Source: Hoplostethus atlanticus
Taxonomy: Eukaryota; Chordata; Actinopteri; Trachichthyiformes; Trachichthyidae
Direction: 5' to 3'
NCBI GenBank assembly: GCA_034670405.1
Contig: JAXDDX010000013.1
Location: 565,001 to 629,000 of the forward strand
DNA length: 64,000 nt
Made by a program: the position numbers and the translations under genes. Positions 11,001 through 24,800 of this stretch are shown here, in pieces. The notes beneath the pieces are model-generated. The model made no database searches. It saw only the letters and a list, made by a program, of their open reading frames with translations, and had not been told where the DNA came from. How positions within the stretch are numbered: position 1 is the first letter of the stretch; every line of letters begins with the position of its first letter.

Positions 11001-14000
11001 TAGAAAATCAAGAAAAATTAAGATTAAAATGTCCACTCTGATAGATTGATTGGCATGTGTGTGCGTGCGCCTGACCAGGTGGCGGAGCTCTCTGAGGTCC
11101 CGACAGACCGAGTAGAAGACTCCCAGCAAAATGTTGATGTAGGAGGAGTACAGCTCTGCAGAATAAGATGGATGGCTGTCCTGGGACAGGATCTGCTGAA
11201 GCTCTCCTGGATGGATGGATGGATGGATGGACGGACACACACACCCATACACACACACACATAGACAGAACATACATGGTAGCAATCTTACTGTCATCCT
11301 TCTTCAGGCAGACACAAGAGAATACCAATTGGAGACGGTTTGTCCCTGAACTACAACCATTCAATCACTCTCATATTTAAACGTTCAATTTCCCAGTGAT
11401 GTTTTGCAATGCAATATTCCATCCGCAGCCGCTGCTAAAAGTGTTAGAACAAAATCGCAGGTACAATAACATCTCACACCGCATCCACAAGTGTGTCATT
11501 ATGCAGCGTGGTGGGGGCTATTCATGACACTGAATGATGTGGTGTCTGTGAATAATAGTACCTTTACTGTAGTCGGGGAAATGGAGCAGAAGGGGTTCAA
11601 AACAGCCGGTGGTGGGTCTGAACGTGTCCCAGACAATTTCACTGAGCAGGATGACGGTCACGTTGTCCGCAACCTGAAAAGAAGAAGTTTGTTACAGTAC
11701 ACATATATATCTTATGTATCATTTGGATGAGACGCACATGATATCATCTGCAAAGAAACCTTTGCTAGTGATACTTCATTAATGGCCGATCTCAGATACA
11801 ATGTTGAAAAAGTTGTTTACAATGATAAAGTAGGTTTCAAGGGAGCTTTATCTTATTTGTGTCTGGACTCAATAATAGGCTGAAATGTAGTTTTATTATA
11901 ATGACTTATTCCACAAGAAAAATACTGTTAATAAAAATGGTAATGTTCACTTGCATAAGTATTTTAAGTATAAGCATCTTAGTTGTTTAGCTTGATCAAA
12001 TCAGATTAATCAGTAACAAAATAATTGTTAGTTCAAGACCTCATTAAAGTCAGTAAATCCTTCCTGTTAACCTTTGCGCTGGAGAGCCACAACAACACAT
12101 GTAGGTGGCAGAACAACCCTTAATCATTTTGTCATCCATCACACACATTTAAATCAGCACTGAAGCTGTATGACATGCGAATGGCACGTCCCTCTTAACA
12201 CTCAATCCATCCCCAACAAGATATCAGTCCATCAGGAAACATTAAGACACATAAATAAATAAATAAGCAGGTTTACTTTTGATGTGGTTAATTAAAATGC
12301 AGTAAGTGGTTGTAGGAGTAGGAGCCTTATGAAAGAGCTCAACACACTCAGCTCAAGGTCATTCATTATGAAAGGAGCTCTTCTTGTCCCTCTTTATCAT
12401 CCACTACCCAGTGTAAAAACAATGAAGTGCCTTACTCAATAGTGCACACAGCAGACAGATTCTCACCAATTCCTGGAGACGCAGAAGAGCAGGGAGGAGA
12501 TTGGCATCCATGTCTCTCAGAAGATCGGCCTTTTCCATTACCTGAAGAAACAGTTACGTTTATTTTGTTGCAGTTTTGTGACATGCATAATCAATAAGCC
12601 AGAGGTTTTGAAAGGCACACTGATGTTGCTTGGTGTGAGCTCATTTTCAAATGTAAAAAATGCTTAAAAATATTAGATTAAACCCATGACTGTATTGGCT
12701 GAAGATCACACATATTTCCTCCAGGGTAAGGCATGTGAAGCCTTCTATTTGCATATCCCACCACTATTAATATGATCATACAAGGATTTACATAACATAT
12801 CCAAACAATCAATAATTTGATATGCTGTGGATTATAGTGGTTTACCAAAGTGTGTCACACCTCTTGAAAAGTCAAATACCAGGGTATTTGGGTAATGAGG
12901 GTAATGTGTATTGTACTCACAATGTATCGTGTCTGCTTTGCAGTGGACTGGGAAGACTGTTGCCTGTAGATGCGAACGAAGTCAGACAGGGAGGGGCTAC
13001 GGGGGAGCAGGGAGGCAGCATCACAGCCAAAGAGGGACAACAGGACTTGTTCAAACAGCAGCGCAACGGAGACACATTCAACACAACTGACTGTGGCATG
13101 AGGCAGCTACAGAGAGGGGAAGAATGATGGAAGAAAAGTATTGTGAGATGTGTGTGCCTGTTAGTACACATCTTTACACTAGATAACAGCTCTGTGAACT
13201 TTCAAAACTTTGGTTTTACTTGATGTCACAGCTCCCCTCTGCTGCCATTTGGTGTCACTCCTCGTGAGCATTGGGATACAAAATGGTGCACATGAATGCA
13301 AACTATAAAAATTGCAGTGAGACAGTAAATCCTTTCCATATTAGGTACTTAGCTGATGGTCCTATCCAGAGGGATTTACATTAAGCAGGAGTAAGCAAGT
13401 TCAGTATCGTGCTAAAGGATTCATGGTGCTGAACATGTTAGCTCATGCGAGGATGAAATCGGTGATTTTTATCTAACAGATGAGATTTTTAAACACTAAT
13501 CCACTCTGCCATCCAAGCACACCACATATAATATATAATTTAGGTAGACACTTTGCCAGGTAAATAGATATGCTTAAGACCACAGACCCCAAACTGATTA
13601 AGGTTTTGTCCCAGGGAGCATCTGGAAAGATTTATGGTGTCTGTTTGCACTGTAGGAAGGTGAGAACAGTGGAGATGGTGAAATTAACTGCTCTAAGCTG
13701 AAAGCAAGTGTCTCTCTCTCACCTCCAGTTCCTTCAGCAAAGTGTTTATCACATGACTCTTCCCTGAGGCACGATGACCATAGATGAAGATGGAGGGGTA
13801 GCTGTATTGATCTGGCTGTAGGAACAACAACAAAAAGCCCTGAAAAACAACTTTATTGGAATAGGAAATAAAGCTCTTGTCACAGCCTACATTTAATCAA
13901 TGTTGGACAAAAATCTATACAAATGTTTGTACAAAAGTTCTCCCACTCCCTGCTTTAATTTTACAATGTTGCCAACTAATATCAACCATCAGTCAATGCT

Positions 14001-14381
14001 GTTGTGATTTTATTGTAGTTAACTAAAACTAAGCATGAAACGTTTTAGTAAACTGAAATAAAATAAACAGTTTGAAAATGCTGAACCTAAACTAATACTA
14101 TGATCCCATATGCTCAGTTCAGGTCGGTCGGTCAAGGCCAAATTAATTGTATATAGCCACTAACACTAACACTGGACTGATACTGGGAAATAGGCCATAT
14201 TGAGAAACTCCATCTAAGTAAAATAAAAGCTAAGCGTGATTCACAAAACCTCACAACACTGACCTACCTCTCCCATTAGCGAGAGAAGCATCCCTGCTTG
14301 AACATCTCTGCAGGGCGACTTCTCTGCGACCCTCCGCAGCCTCTCCTCCTCGTAGCCTGGATGCTGAAGCAGTGCTGTCAT
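8032..14381 (-). CDS. orc5: Origin recognition complex subunit 5
   Basis: ORC5 is an AAA+ fold subunit of the six-part complex that marks replication origins and loads MCM2-7. It binds ATP but is not regarded as the hydrolysing subunit. Fourteen coding exons, from the start: 14268-14381, 13723-13815, 12921-13106, 12467-12541, 11562-11673, 11076-11206, 10929-10977, 10543-10633, 10248-10303, 9361-9473, 9200-9247, 8980-9090, 8201-8313, 8032-8077. All phases join and total 445 aa plus stop (human 435). Walker A GHRASGKS is in exon 2. The Walker-B position reads YIVMEKAD at the exon 3/4 join. The conserved blocks [30 protein letters not shown] and FPLDRLLAI mark the middle and the C-terminal domain, ending KYLYDYL. 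The 48-nt exon 11 (HHGKIKK...) is small but splice-flanked. The N-terminal start at 14381 is the least certain part. Confidence 0.95.
9720..9920 (+). repeat. Decayed copy of a common fish interspersed repeat
   Basis: In orc5 intron 9. The order is TGTGTGTGCGTTCTTGTAAT, 'tcttcacaagaatag', 'gtgtggacattttgctggt' and then an AGGTTAGG-rich tail ending in 'ggttaggcatgcagtggt'. This matches my memory of a widespread teleost element (expected 'cttgtggggacatt...tagggttaggcatgtagt'). The formal family name is not known to me. Confidence 0.45.
13336..13425 (+). repeat. Degenerate copy of the 'cagacgcttttatccaaagcgacttaca' type fish repeat
   Basis: The stretch 'acttagctgatggtcct' plus 'atccagagggatttacatt' aligns by eye to the better-preserved copy at 32098-32470 (TTTAGCAGACGCTTTTATCC, then AAAGCGACTTACAATAAG). 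It lies in orc5 intron 2. Confidence 0.5.
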
Positions 14382-15882
14382 TCTGGTCTTCGGACTACCA
14401 ACCACTATTGTGTGCGCTTCAAGAGATGAAGGCCATGAGTCTAAAAAAACAAACTGTTAACGTTAGCTTAGCGTTCCTACGCATTACATGGTAACGTTAG
14501 TAAGCTAGGGACGACGACGGGTATTCAGTCAAAAAAGCGAGGCACAGGGGAAATATCACATGGATGTTTTTACTGTAAATAAGAACGCTTTATGTTAAAG
14601 TATCCATACCTGAAAATGTGATGTGTAACAAATTTAAAATGCAGCGAAAAGTAAGTTAGCGTTGAAGCGAAAACGCCTGCAAACACTGACAGAAGTTTCG
14701 CGCGCGCCTTCAGATAACGTCACGGCACTATCTCTGGTTCCTGACCAATCACCGCCGCCAATAGAACTATGGGTAATGTAGTTGTATGCTGTGGACTAAC
14801 CGTTTATTCCGAAGAAATTGTTGGGCTATATCTATCTATCTATCGCGTACGATTTGATCGCAGTAAGGTTGTATTGGAGGATGTTTAGTCTTGTACACTG
14901 TCATGTGCCAAAACATTAAACGTTCGTCACACAAAAGTTGAAGTACCTAGGAATATTATAGAGATATTATAGGAAATAAAAAATGCAATTAAGTACGACA
15001 AGGTCAGTATAAACTCAATAGTACGACCGGCACACTACACTGTACGTCTTTAGGGGAATATTATAGGAATAGTATAGTGTTTTTTCGTTAGGGCTGGTTA
15101 CTTCTAACCCAGTATATCCCAGCATATCCCCAGGACAGTGCATTGTGCGAGCGCCATGCGAATAAAATATATAAAATGTAGCCAATAGAGAGGGGATTAT
15201 TTGATTCCATAATTAATTCCATATAGTACTCTACAGTGTTGTCTTTTATTGTAGGACTGGTGCTTGTTTTAAGATTTCGCGCGTCTGATACTGAAATAAC
15301 ACGTCAGACCGGGATTAAGGGGTGTGGGTTGGCTCTGTAATATCCGAGGCTACCCTCCAACTCTAATTCAATTGGATCTAAACTGCGGTTGTTGATGGTC
15401 TGTCGGCGTCGAGCACAGACGGACCATTTAGATATTGTTAGAGCAAGATCTTACAGTGCCCCGTAGTGATTTGCAGACCTGAATCTCCCTCGGATAAACT
15501 GCCCGATTTGTCGGAATAATCTCTAGTTTTGGCCGTGGCAGGTAGGGGCGTTTTGAATTTACGGCTGTAGGGCAAACCTATGGGTTTATGAATGGAGGAT
15601 GGATCTCATAGCCTACGGTTTGTTTTCCTGAGCGCATGTTTCGTTATTGTAGTCTAGTGAATGAAATGGATGCCGTGGCTGCGAGAGTGCAGTGATGCTG
15701 TGGGTACAACTGGGACCACAAGCATTGGACTTGGGCAAAAGCACAGATTTTCAAAGACAGCCAGACAAGTAGAAGTTGTGTACTGACCATGCCTTTTACA
15801 GGATCAGATGCGGCAGATGTGAGTTTGGTGAAGGCAGATTAGTTGACCCTGAGCTCAGAATAACCGCCACAGAGACTGGAGG
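14382..15882. other. Divergent upstream region of orc5 and lhfpl3
   Basis: About 1.5 kb separates the two start codons, which face away from each other. The orc5-proximal part (14640-14790) is CpG-rich and carries the motifs listed separately. A (TATC)4 run lies at 14828-14843. The lhfpl3 side has a KLF-like GGGGTGTGGG near 15319 and the presumed 5' UTR just before 15883. No extra coding exon was seen. Confidence 0.5.
14696..14785 (-). promoter_or_regulatory. orc5 promoter candidate: E2F-type site, CCAAT boxes, ZNF143-like site
   Basis: TTTCGCGCGC at 14696-14705 matches the E2F consensus TTTSGCGC. CCAAT motifs follow at about 14743 and 14759. The sequence near 14765-14782, read on the minus strand as ACTACATTACCCATAG, resembles the ZNF143/SBS element of bidirectional CpG promoters. 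E2F control is well known for replication genes as a class; its use here is inferred. Confidence 0.45.
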
Positions 15883-18800
15883 ATGGTCCCCGGGGCCCCC
15901 ACCACCACCACCATGCTCCCCGCCTCGGAAGCTGCCAAAATCTACCAGACCAACTACGTGCGAAACTCCCGGGCCATCGGCGTCCTCTGGGCCATCTTCA
16001 CCATCCTCTTCGCCATCGTTAACGTGGTGTGCTTCATCCAGCCGTACTGGATCGGAGACGGTATGGACACGCCGCAGGCAGGCTACTTCGGTCTGTTCCA
16101 CTACTGCATCGGGAACGGGCTGTCCCGGGACCTGACCTGTCAGGGCAGCTTCACCGAGTTCAGCACCATCCCCTCTGGCGCGTTCAAGGCCGCCTCCTTC
16201 TTCATCGGCATGTCCATGGTGCTGGTCATCACCTGCATCGGCTGCTTTGCGCTCTTCTTCTTCTGCAGCACCGGCACCGTGTACAAGATCTGCGGCTGGA
16301 TGCAGCTGGCTGCAGGTAGGAGACTATGCTCTGCTACTGTTGTTGTTGACTACAGGTGGAAGTTCATAAGTTTGTTCAGCGGTTCCCAAAGTAGGGTCCG
16401 GGAATCCCCACGGGTCTTTGAATGGGGTTCCACGGGGTCCCAGCAGAATGAGGAATAGTTCCACTCTACTTTAATTCAGTGGGAATTATCCCAATTAAAA
16501 TACGAATAAGAGTGACTGTTCTAATCACAGGTTTCACTCTCGCCAATATTATCTATTATCTCTACACTGTAAGACCTACAGTGTAGACAGTTATACAACT
16601 GAGTGCTAAATCAACAAACATCTTCCCACATGATGTCCCTAGGGCAGTCTTCAAATGGGACTTGATGGCTTAATGTGTAAAAACAGTTGAAAACCCCTGA
16701 GTAGGGGGAAGCTGGAAGTTCATGTTAGTTGTCCCAGGAGTTGCCTAGGTAAAGCTTAGGTATGCACTTGGCTACAGAAAACAATTTGATATGATCTTAT
16801 CCTGTGAAACCCCATCTGACAAGATTTCTGCCCATATCTATGACTTGGTACAAAATTATATAACTATATAGTGTAGGAGGGGTTACAGCTTTCTTAACAA
16901 GCTCTCATTGTGCTAACTTCTTAGGAGTGAAATAAAATAAATATAAAGAAATTAATTATTCCTCATTTTGCTGGGATGGAATCAGGGGATACCTGGATCA
17001 AGGATACCTGGAGGTCCCCAGACTCCACTTTGGGAACAAGTGGCCGAGAGGTTGGTCAGTTCCTCAGAACCAGGTAGTGATGTAGTGGGAAATGAAATGG
17101 TGGATAAACTACAACCTCCACTCAGCGATCATCGTAAGGCAAACAGCCACCAATACAAACGAAAATGAGAAAAGCATTAATTTATGAATTTTATTATGTT
17201 CATATAATTGGCATAATTTTGATTATCGACTTACTATGCTGTATATCATGAATATGTATCATATATCAGCCTAGAAAGATGGGTAATCTCTATTCCGCAA
17301 ATAAAAAGGTACGATAAACTAGTGGGTTTACTCTCCACTACAACCCCGGGACCAGGTAAGACCACAATGTTATTACACGTACAATGGAAGGAAGTAGGCT
17401 ACATTACATAATACTTGCCTTTTAACCAGGGGGTTAATTGCATGCATTCAATATGAAAAGAAAAAGGGGAAACAAAAATGAAAGGAGCAGAGACATTTAT
17501 ATAGAGCTGGCTGAAGCGCTGCTTTCAGCATTCAAAGATTTTCAGTTGAATTTCCAAGATCCTGTTTGGAAGAGACTGTGCACAGATTTTGATCCCCATC
17601 CAAAATTACATTTTCAAAGAAACTGATGCAAGTCAGCTTCATATCTTAGCCAACTATCGGCCTATCTATCTCCAGTTTGATGATGCTTAAAGGAAAATGT
17701 CACTGAATTGCAATTAGACAGTAACACAAATCTAAGAAAAATCACTACAATAGGCCTGTCATTCACCTGACCTTGACAAAAAATTGTGGGGGAGCTGTAT
17801 TTATGGCGTTGTCTGTTTCTATGTCCTATGAGTTTCGTTTGTCCCGTTCAGCCAGAAACAAGCGAGAAGAGTTTTTTTCCTGCACCCAAACTGTGATATC
17901 ACACCAATGTACAGCCCCATTTACAAACACACAGGAAGGGATTGTAAAGGTCACTGATATTTACAATAGACTGATATACAGTGATTGTTGGTGGTAGATT
18001 TACACTATGAACACATAGACTTCTTTGCACCTTATTAAGATAAATATAGTTTGTGCGTACAAACTTTGTGTGTCTCATATTGCGTCATATTGTACATCTT
18101 GTTGATGCCATTTCTGCTAAGCACTGGTTGTTTGTGCTCACATAATAAGAATCACATTCATATATGTTGCTCTTCTGTTTTTCCCTTAATAAAAACTTGT
18201 ACACATCTATCCTATTGTAGGTAAAGATGTGCGTCAAAAGTCCAATAGCAACCGCAGAATCCCACCCTGTGCTGATTTTTTTTACCCAAAGGTAGTCCAT
18301 GTGTTTGGCCTAATCTATTCGCTATGTTCAGATTTCCTTGCAAACACCCTCCACCGTAAATATATTCCCAACAGCCCGAACCCTAGCAGCTGTGAGGTGG
18401 ATTATCTCGTGGTGAAGGCACACACCACTGCGTCATGTTGGGCTGAGCTCTATCACAAGCCAGTCTAATGAGAGGCACAGCCTGGCGGTTTGTGTCTTTG
18501 CCTTTGCCTTTTTTTCCCCTCACAGATCAAAGCTACTTCTTATTCCTCTGAGCCATGTGTTCACTTTCCCCCGGTTTTCCCACCGTGTCAAGGGAGCAGA
18601 TCTGAGAATAAGCAACGCAACCGAGTGCAAAAGAAAAAAATCTTATTTTGAAATGCCACAGCTGATACACTCATCTGCCTTGTCTTACACACTGTGGAAT
18701 GGGTGTTGTCAGTGATGTGAGAGGGAGTCGACACTGGCGATGACAGCGCCGCTGAGTGTGCTGCTCGTTGCTCCTCGTCTCCTATTGATCATCACATCGT

Positions 18801-21800
18801 TTGCCTCACTCAAAGGCACGATCCATGTCAGCATTCACCCTGCAACTGTTTCCTCATCCAGCTCTATCACTCCATCTGTCTCCCTTCATATCGCAGCTCC
18901 TCCTCTGTCTCATTCGCTCAAAAATGCAACGTTGAGGCCACTGTGAAATTGGCTATTAAGAGATTTCCAGGGAACTGTAATTGGCAATATTGAGGAGTTT
19001 TCTCTCTCTAGGCAGCCTGAAATCCCAATGTGATTGTGAAAAAATCCTCCCAAGGCTCAATGCTGTCAAATGTCATTTCAGGTAGTATTAACGGCTGTGA
19101 TGTCCTATCAAAGACTGCGCGTGTAGCTCAGAGGCACCCCTATTCAACGATGGGATGGCCTGAATGTTTGATTTGACTAATAATGATCACTATATCGTCT
19201 GGTTTCACTGTCCATTTTGTTGCCCGAAGATTTCCCTTGTCTTTTGCACAACTTCCAGCTTTGTGCAGACTACCCACCCTCAGCAGGTGTCAGACATGTA
19301 TCACCAGCACCGGCAGCATCTCTTGCTTCTACCTCTCTCCTCCCCTCCGTCTCTCACCTCCACCTTTCTGCCTGAACGCCCTTCTCACCACAAGATACCA
19401 ATTACTGACAGTCACCACCACTGCCACAACTGTGGCAAATACAAAGCAAGGTCAGTGACAACAGCTATTGAAAACTAAGGAACAGCGGCTGCTGTCAGCC
19501 AGTCTAGGATGAGGTGAGGGCACAGTATGGAAACGCAGCAAAACAAAGCGTGACTGGCTCTGATGTGAGGCTGCACATTGGTGCTCAATAACCTGGATGG
19601 CCTCCAGAGCTCTGCTGGCCATCTGGATCTCACTGACTCTCACACACACACCGCCTGGCTAGTGCACAAAACACACACTAAGATCGCCATGGCATCAACA
19701 CCTGCCCAATTTTTTGAAGCTGTAGATCCATAGGAATCCATAGAAACCGAGGTTGGTGAGTGCTGTTGAAGCATTTACAGTAAACAATCCATTTCCGAGT
19801 TGTTTGACCAACTCCCTGCATAGTAAGTGGCTTGCCTCGTGGTGCACTCTGTGCCTACTAAGTGGTCCCCTAGAGAGGGAAGCTGGCATTAGCAGCCAAC
19901 AATAAAAGCTCCATTTGGTTGCTGGAGGTTTATTGATCTGTGTGTTTCTCTCCAGAATAGCACGACTCTAATAGGGGACAGCCGCTGTCACTGTATGGCT
20001 TTTTCACATGTACTGGCATATAGAATGTGTAAACGTTTACCTGTGTGTGAGAGCTGGAGAGAGCGTTAGGCTGTGTGTGTGTGTGTGTGTGGGCGTGCAC
20101 ACGGCATTCCACAAAGACTCTTGATATCTGAATGTATTTCTCATATCAATTTTTCAACCCGCCACCTCACGTCCTCCTGTTTGATGCACTATAACATGAT
20201 TTGATATAGTGTCTGACCGACCGAACGCTGTTATTATTATATGTGAGTGCTCGGTGCACCGTGTGGTATTCAATTTTACACCTCTTCAGATAGACGGCAA
20301 GTGGAACTGGGACATGCTTATCACGATCACATTGTGTCTTGGAAAGGAACGAGGGAGATACGGGAGACACTATCACAGCGTGTCTCAGGAAGAGAAGGGT
20401 AGATAACAAAACACAATACAGTGAATGCTCAAGAAGTTGAGATCTTTGAAAAATTGAAGCGCTGCATGTGTCATTTCTGCACCCATATTTATACCCATAT
20501 TAGAAATCAATTTCACACGTTATTGTACGTTTAGATCTCATTTTGTTTAGTGATCTTCTACATTTTTTTTAAGCTGATCACAGATTTCTTTAAATAGCAA
20601 GATAGTCTGATGCTGATATGATAATGGTTTTATTAGTATAGAGAATGTTTTAGAAGAGTGCTTTCCCTTAATACAATACACTTAATACACTGGTCCCTTA
20701 AGGAACAGACTTAATACACTACTTACTCTGAATCAATGTGTGAGCACACTCTGGGGACAACACACATGGGTTATGTTTCATCTCAATAATAACACACATG
20801 ACACAACATATGCTGTTATTAACTAGGGGTAGACCGACATATTGGTTTGATATATCAGGCAGATATTGGACTTTTATTAAATATCAGATATCGTCCGATA
20901 ACTGCTAAATAAATACTAATTCTTTAATTGTTCAATAATGTTTTTGTTAATTAACTCCGATATTGGCATTAAAGAACGCACATCACTTGAACCCTGTTGT
21001 TAACGTGTTATGAAGAAGCACATGCGTTTGATGCCCGTCCCCCTCCTGCTGAACACATGGATGTGTTGAAAATGACACATCGTTGTCAGATGATGTGTAA
21101 GAAGTGAGTAAGATCCTGCACTGATAGGAAGATGATTCAAACCGCTCAAAATGTTCTTACTCACATTGGAGTATCAGACTACAACACCGCCCGTAGGCCG
21201 ATCACCGATCTCATATTTAGAGTGGGTGCCCATCTGCTGATACTGATTGGCGGCCAGCTAATCAAAGCATCCCTAATTTAGATATTGCAAGTGCTTTCAG
21301 CAAAAGGCTCTGCAGCGAGACGACGGCTGCTTCCTGCGTAGCTGAGACAGAGCTCATTTAAAGCCGCTAGCTAATGACATCAGCCAGGTCGTCTTATCCT
21401 CTCACAAGTATGGTGACGGACAGGAAGAGTCTGAGAGGCTTACAGTGATGTAACATGTAACACAAGAGCCTAACATGCAGACATGAACACATACACACAC
21501 ACAGGTTTGTATTACTATATTTGTGAGGACTTTCCACCGACTACATTCATTCAGCAGCTAACCTTAAAGGAAAAATCCACCCTTGCACACACACACACAC
21601 ACACGCAAACACACAGATACTTGAAAGGCCATTAGCCAAAGCTTTAGAGAACCCAGTGATGAGATGGTCATCTGAAGGTGCTCTGATTGATGAAAGTCAG
21701 CCTGCTCCCAGCACTCTGCAAGCCCATTGAGTCTCCCACTGTTCAGCTCATGGTGCAGCTTGGAGAAGGGGCGGGAAAACACCTTGCGCTCTGCCCCTCA

Positions 21801-24800
21801 CTCTCACACTCATCTCCCTGTCTCCATTCAGCCGAGCGGCCAGCTGCTAGCCCCTGGAAGCTATACTGTTGCTTCAGTGTGTAGTGTTCTACATCAGAGG
21901 TCAGGGCTGCCTCGCTGGCTGCCTGACCTACAGGTACCACCTGGAAGGAAAAACAGAGAAATTGTGTTTTAGGCCTAGGAGAGGTCGCAGCAGATGGACA
22001 GTGGTTTTACACCGAGTAAAAAAAGTGCTATGGAAGCATAAACAAAAGGACATACTCCCACCGCGGTGACACAGGGTGAATCAATCAGCTTACCAGCCAG
22101 CTGAGCTGAAATTGAAAAACAGTAGTAGGATTTCAAGTCTGTGGAGGATAATTCTGAGTCTATGGATTGTTTGGATTTCAAAAGTATGTGTACGTTGAAG
22201 GATGTTGAAAATAGGATTGTGACTGATTGTGTCTGGAGTTTTTATTCCAAAGCAAATACAGGCTGGAAAATGAGTCTCAGCAACTGGCAAAGTGAATTGT
22301 TGTCATTGTTATTGATCAACAACCGCAGATATATTATGGTCATTTTGTGCTATGGGGCCCCTTTAAGCTTTATACAAAGAAATAAAAATCTAAGGGGAAT
22401 TTGCCTGTTTAATGGCGCTGCAACAGAGAAGCACAAAGAACAAAGAAAATCTTTGCTGCTTCATGGCTCCACCAGTGTCCTGCTCCCAGATCATCAGCGA
22501 TCTGCTTAATAGAGCTGTCAGCCTGTGAATAAATCCAAATATGACGTGGGCGAGGCGATGGAAAGGTGTCACAGAGGGCGAGGTGTTTTATGTGGTGCGT
22601 GGTCCAGTGGAATAGCAATGCGAGATGAGCATCGTGTCCAAGACGGCACACTTGCAGCCAGACTAGAGGCACTCATTTCCACTTGTCAGCTGCCCACAAA
22701 TCTGCTGCAGCACGGGGAGGAATTTGCCATTAACGGTGCAGCGGTATTTTGCTCCCTCTAACAAGGATCACTAGGTCTTGCACGGTTTAGCTGTAGTGCT
22801 GCTATTTACATTTGACCCTGTGCTTGAGTAGATTAATAATCAGATGATCCTACCGCGCTGGAATTGTCAAGGTCACATTTGTGAGCCATTTCATGCTGTC
22901 ATCCTGAGGTGATAATAAGTTCGTCAATTTTTTCACAGGCTGACAGGGGCTCTAAAATTGAGCCGGAGCATGATGGGCAGATAAGACGCAGGGCCGGCTA
23001 GAGCCTGTTTTGACGTAAAGCAAGAGTGGCGTGTCTGATTGGGGAGTCACAAGGTATTTAGAGACTTAAGGGTGACTGACAGTTTTGATTGCAGAGTAGT
23101 TAGGAGGTGGAATGAAGAGAGAGATGGAGATTACGTGAGACGAGAGAAGGAGAAGAGACTGTCAGGGCTGCCAAACAGATGAAAATGACAACCAAATTCC
23201 CTGTTCTTCAAAGTGCTCTGGGACTCTAATTGTGTTGCACAAAATGGATATTCTTCCATTAAGGGTAAATTGCCCAAGAAATGAACATCGATAATAGGGT
23301 GCTTATGGGGAAATATACATGCACAAACAAAACTTAACAGAGCAGCACCAGGGTCACTTTGCTTTGAGCACGCAAACACAGGCTGGGTGTTGCTTGACTG
23401 AGGAGGGGAAAACGGCTATGGCTCGTGGCGGCGACTCTGCACACCATAGCTGCACACGATCGTTTACGGGCCAGCTCAAGGCAGGTACTTTCAGCATCTG
23501 AGACCTCCCAGGCTCCATTACCGAGTCATTAAACCGACTTTGAGCAAGCGGGTTTATGTAAATGTAGTTACGAGATGCTGAAGGCACTGAGCATCGGCAC
23601 AGTTGAACCACTAATTACACCCACAGTTTGCTTGGTTGAAGCAACGCACAAAAACACAATTCCTAAAGAGCAAAGTGTCTCTCTCCAGGGTAACCTACGG
23701 CTTGATTCCTCTAGCGCTAAGCCTGGAGGTGCTTCATACATGTTTCATGGGGTGTACCCGGTTCGCTCGTGTTGTGGGGAAGGGAAGGGAAAGGGACTGC
23801 GCATTCTTTGGAACTCTGTTGGCATTTTCCGGCGTTGCCCTTTAAATTGCTGGGAAATGATGGGATCGTGTCCAGTTGCCAAATAGAGCCGGTGGTGGAG
23901 CTGATGGGGAGATAACGAGGTCTTTCCAGGAGTCACTGCAGGATGTGGATGTGTAATGCTGCGCCGTTGCTTGATGCCATAGTGCTTAGTAACACTCCTA
24001 ATCAGGCGCTAGTTATGGAGCTGTAGGAGAGCTCGCAGCAGGAGATGTGGAAGGAAATGATAATGGCAAACGGCATGAGGGGATCAACAGGAATGATTGG
24101 CGTCTCCTGGTTTGACATTCACGGTGTGTCAAACAGTCTGCGTGTGTAAGAGAGAGAGAGAGTCTATAGGACTATCACAGATGTATTCATCTGATGGGTG
24201 TGTGTTTGTGTGCATGTGCGCGAGAATGGCTGAGTGGGAGTATCATTGATGCAATCAGCCATTGATGTGATGATATTTTTCTCTCTGCAAAAGAGAATGT
24301 TCTCAGTCTGCTGTTATATTATCCTATTGTATTATGCATCCCTAAGGGAGCGTCACTAAATAGCTTGCCTGCTCTGCACTGCACAAGGGATCAGTGACAA
24401 ATCCCCCAGCAGGGAAAGTGATAATCTCAAGGACCATAAGCTTGTCCCAGAGGAGAACAAAATACTCTGCCTCTCTTTATTTCCTGTTTGAGTCTCATGG
24501 GAAGCTGTATGCTAATGCAAACTAGCTTATTCTTAAGAGTTGTGGTTATCAATTTATTCCTCCATATCACAGGCTATCCATTAAAGGGGGTTTCATCGTC
24601 TCAGTAGATTTACAGTGGTTTAGATTCAGATTTATCTCACGCCCACCTGACTAAAGACTTAAACCCCTTTCACACCGAGACCCAGGAATATGATGCTATG
24701 CTGATCTGGGTCCATTCAATGTAGGAGGCAATTCCCACTGAGCCTCGTACACGGGAATGTCCCACCTTTTATCATCATCACAACAAGCAGGTTATTTTTT

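Noticed and set aside
11216-11264. Coding use of the TGGATGGA/CA repeat stretch beside orc5 exon 6
   Set aside because: It is the intron 5 acceptor region; human ORC5 has no such insert and the exon joins in phase without it.
15776-16319. Other open frames over lhfpl3 exon 1 on both strands
   Set aside because: GC-rich exon leaves alternative frames open; only the frame from 15883 matches the tetraspan family and splices in phase.
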